64,000 nt of DNA from Candidatus Kapaibacterium sp. Its GTDB lineage: Bacteria > Bacteroidota > Ignavibacteria > Kapaibacteriales > UBA2268. The stretch covers positions 196,408-260,407 of the forward strand of contig JAMLHE010000006.1 of NCBI GenBank assembly GCA_023957315.1. The letters are read 5' to 3'. Below the pieces are notes generated by a model that was not told the DNA's origin, ran no database searches, and saw only the letters and a program-made list of their open reading frames with translations. Of the stretch, positions 63,021 through 64,000 are shown piece after piece (the stretch's first letter is position 1; each line of letters opens with the position of its first letter). The position numbers and the translations under genes are program-made.

Positions 63021-63119
63021 GAACTATAATTTACCATTCAAATTAAAATATCTTACTTTAAATACGTTTTTACCTTTTATAAAATTTTAGAAATGATATT
63101 TGAATTAGATGGAGAAAAA

Positions 63120-63866
63120 ATGAACTTACTCGTATGTGTATCACGTGTACCTGACACAGCTACTAAGATTTTTGTCGGTCCTGACGGAAAGACAATTGAC
63201 AGTAAAGGCGTCAAGTACATACTAAACCCTTATGATGAATTTGCATTAGAAGAAGCTATTAGATTGAAAGAAAAAAACGGTGGTGAAGTAACTGCATTAA
63301 CAGTATCCGCCGACGATGCGACTGATATATTGCGCAATGCTTTGGCTATGGGCGCTGATTCGGCAATTTTCATCAAAGCCCCGTCTGAGCCTGATTCATA
63401 CCAAGTTGCCCATAATATTGCTAATAGCGTAAAAGATAAAAATTTCGATATTATATTTTTCGGTCGCCAAAGTGTTGATTTCGATTCATTTCAAATTCCA
63501 TCCATGGTGGCTGAGTTATTGAATATTCCATCTGCTTCAGTAGTTTCCAAACTCGAAGTTAACGGCACTAAAGTCATAGCCGAACGCGATATCGAAGGTG
63601 GCAAAGAAACTGTTGAGCTCTCAACTCCATGTGCAATTAGCGCCCAAAAAGGATTGAATGAACCACGTTATCCAAAATTGCCTGACATTATGAAAGCTAA
63701 AAAGAAACCAATAGAAGAAGTTCCCTTTTTCCCCGTTGAAGCCGCTGTTGAAGTCATTTCAATTGCATTACCCGTAAACAAACGCGTTGGCAAAATCCTT
63801 GGTGATTCAGATGCAGACATTAACGAAATAGTTCGCTCTTTGCACGAAGATGCGAAAGTAATTTAA
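63120..63866 (+). CDS. etfB: Electron transfer flavoprotein beta subunit
   Basis: 248 residues from the ATG at 63120, preceded by GGAG; the longer frame has no such site. The start MNLLVCVSRVPDTATKI and the following KGVKYILNPYDEFALEEAIRLKE are diagnostic. AMGADSAIFI, IIFFGRQSVDFDSFQIPSMVAELL and AERDIEGGKETVELSTPCAIS match the ETF-beta family. Together with etfA, which begins 14 bp after its stop, it shuttles electrons from acyl-CoA and similar dehydrogenases to the quinone pool through ETF-QO. Confidence 0.96.
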   Translation: MNLLVCVSRVPDTATKIFVGPDGKTIDSKGVKYILNPYDEFALEEAIRLKEKNGGEVTALTVSADDATDILRNALAMGADSAIFIKAPSEPDSYQVAHNIANSVKDKNFDIIFFGRQSVDFDSFQIPSMVAELLNIPSASVVSKLEVNGTKVIAERDIEGGKETVELSTPCAISAQKGLNEPRYPKLPDIMKAKKKPIEEVPFFPVEAAVEVISIALPVNKRVGKILGDSDADINEIVRSLHEDAKVI

Positions 63867-63880
63867 TATAAGGAATGAAA

Positions 63881-64000
63881 ATGAAAAAAATATTAGTATA
63901 TCTTGAGCCACAAAATAACAGTTTCAAAAGAGTTTCAAATGAATTGATAACTGCGGCTAATAATTTAGCACAATCAAGCGGCTCAGAAATTGTCGGATTA
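63881..64000 (+). CDS. etfA: Electron transfer flavoprotein alpha subunit (5' part)
   Basis: 40 codons before the window ends. AAGGA lies 6 bp before the ATG. The visible N-terminus (MKKILVYLEPQNNSFKRVS, then LITAANNLAQSSGSEIVGL) matches the opening strand and first helix of EtfA, and the gene follows etfB as usual. The FAD-binding C-terminal domain lies outside the window. Confidence 0.85.
   Translation, partial: MKKILVYLEPQNNSFKRVSNELITAANNLAQSSGSEIVGL

Noticed and set aside
1-64000. Search for tRNA, rRNA, CRISPR arrays, insertion sequences, integrases and restriction or toxin-antitoxin genes
   Set aside because: I saw none. The only repeats are the short palindromes, hairpins and the tandem duplication already listed. 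Covariance-model searches were not possible here.

Overview
The window is ordinary, gene-dense bacterial chromosome from an AT-rich organism with a Gram-negative envelope. It most resembles the Bacteroidota/Chlorobiota/Ignavibacteriota/Kapabacteria (FCB) group. The sequence evidence is: two large secreted proteins ending in type IX secretion (T9SS) sorting domains, a short primary sigma factor lacking region 1.1, an LptD-type outer-membrane LPS assembly protein with a KDO-8-phosphate phosphatase, many Cys-lipoproteins, weak or absent Shine-Dalgarno sites before many genes, and an actinobacterial-style fused 2-oxoglutarate dehydrogenase/decarboxylase. The genus-level assignment is inference. 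I saw no rRNA, tRNA, CRISPR array, prophage or insertion sequence.

Layout. 1-5018 (minus): valS, a PAS histidine kinase, and a receiver protein with a degenerate HD-GYP domain that runs off the left edge. 5254-6377 (plus): two secreted coiled-coil proteins, one carrying LysM. 6496-12486 (plus): phoH, the c-di-AMP synthase cdaA, pcm, miaA, a PBP4-type D,D-carboxypeptidase, an orphan sugar-type ABC permease and a small conserved protein. 12600-16038 (minus): penicillin acylase and an SDR epimerase. 16182-19166 (plus): a GDP-mannose pyrophosphorylase/phosphomannomutase-like fusion and a PTS EIIA protein. 19423-23028 (plus): kgd. 23077-24505: a 5'-truncated T9SS cargo gene and a cluster of palindromic repeats. 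24564-27150 (minus): a lipoprotein, ppx/gppA and prmA. 27224-28684 (plus): kdsC, a YtxH protein and a split DUF948-like gene. 28756-33501 (minus): a DUF6580 membrane protein, a tiny ORF, pyrC, a TPR lipoprotein, rnhB, a tandem duplication packed with palindromes, folE and a PTPS. 33614-39105 (plus): a LolB/DUF4292-like lipoprotein, lptD and an OmpA-like protein. 39241-40429 (minus): a YbjN-like protein and pspA. 40576-42613 (plus): ybaB, recR and two NTF2-like lipoproteins. 42603-48948 (minus): a histidine kinase, hisS and a giant VWA/WD40/ASH/cohesin T9SS protein. 49113-50066 (plus): a secreted orphan. 50072-58415 (minus): a DAACS transporter, a TPR protein, OsmC, lipA, rpoD, a ctpA-type protease and glyS. 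58560-64000 (plus): an NA37 protein, uvrA, an unknown protein, etfB and the start of etfA.

Most genes are housekeeping: tRNA charging and modification, envelope assembly, DNA repair, central metabolism, lipoate. No clearly new multi-gene system stands out. The most unusual material is a family of short palindromes. Six copies of AGACTTC-N-GAAGTCT lie between genes. Related hairpins have been inserted in frame inside the T9SS sorting domain of a gene that has lost its 5' end. Other points of interest are catalytically degenerate domains (HD-GYP, phosphomannomutase), the KGD fusion, a eukaryote-like PTPS motif beside folE, and a DAACS transporter with a large insertion after its first membrane helix.
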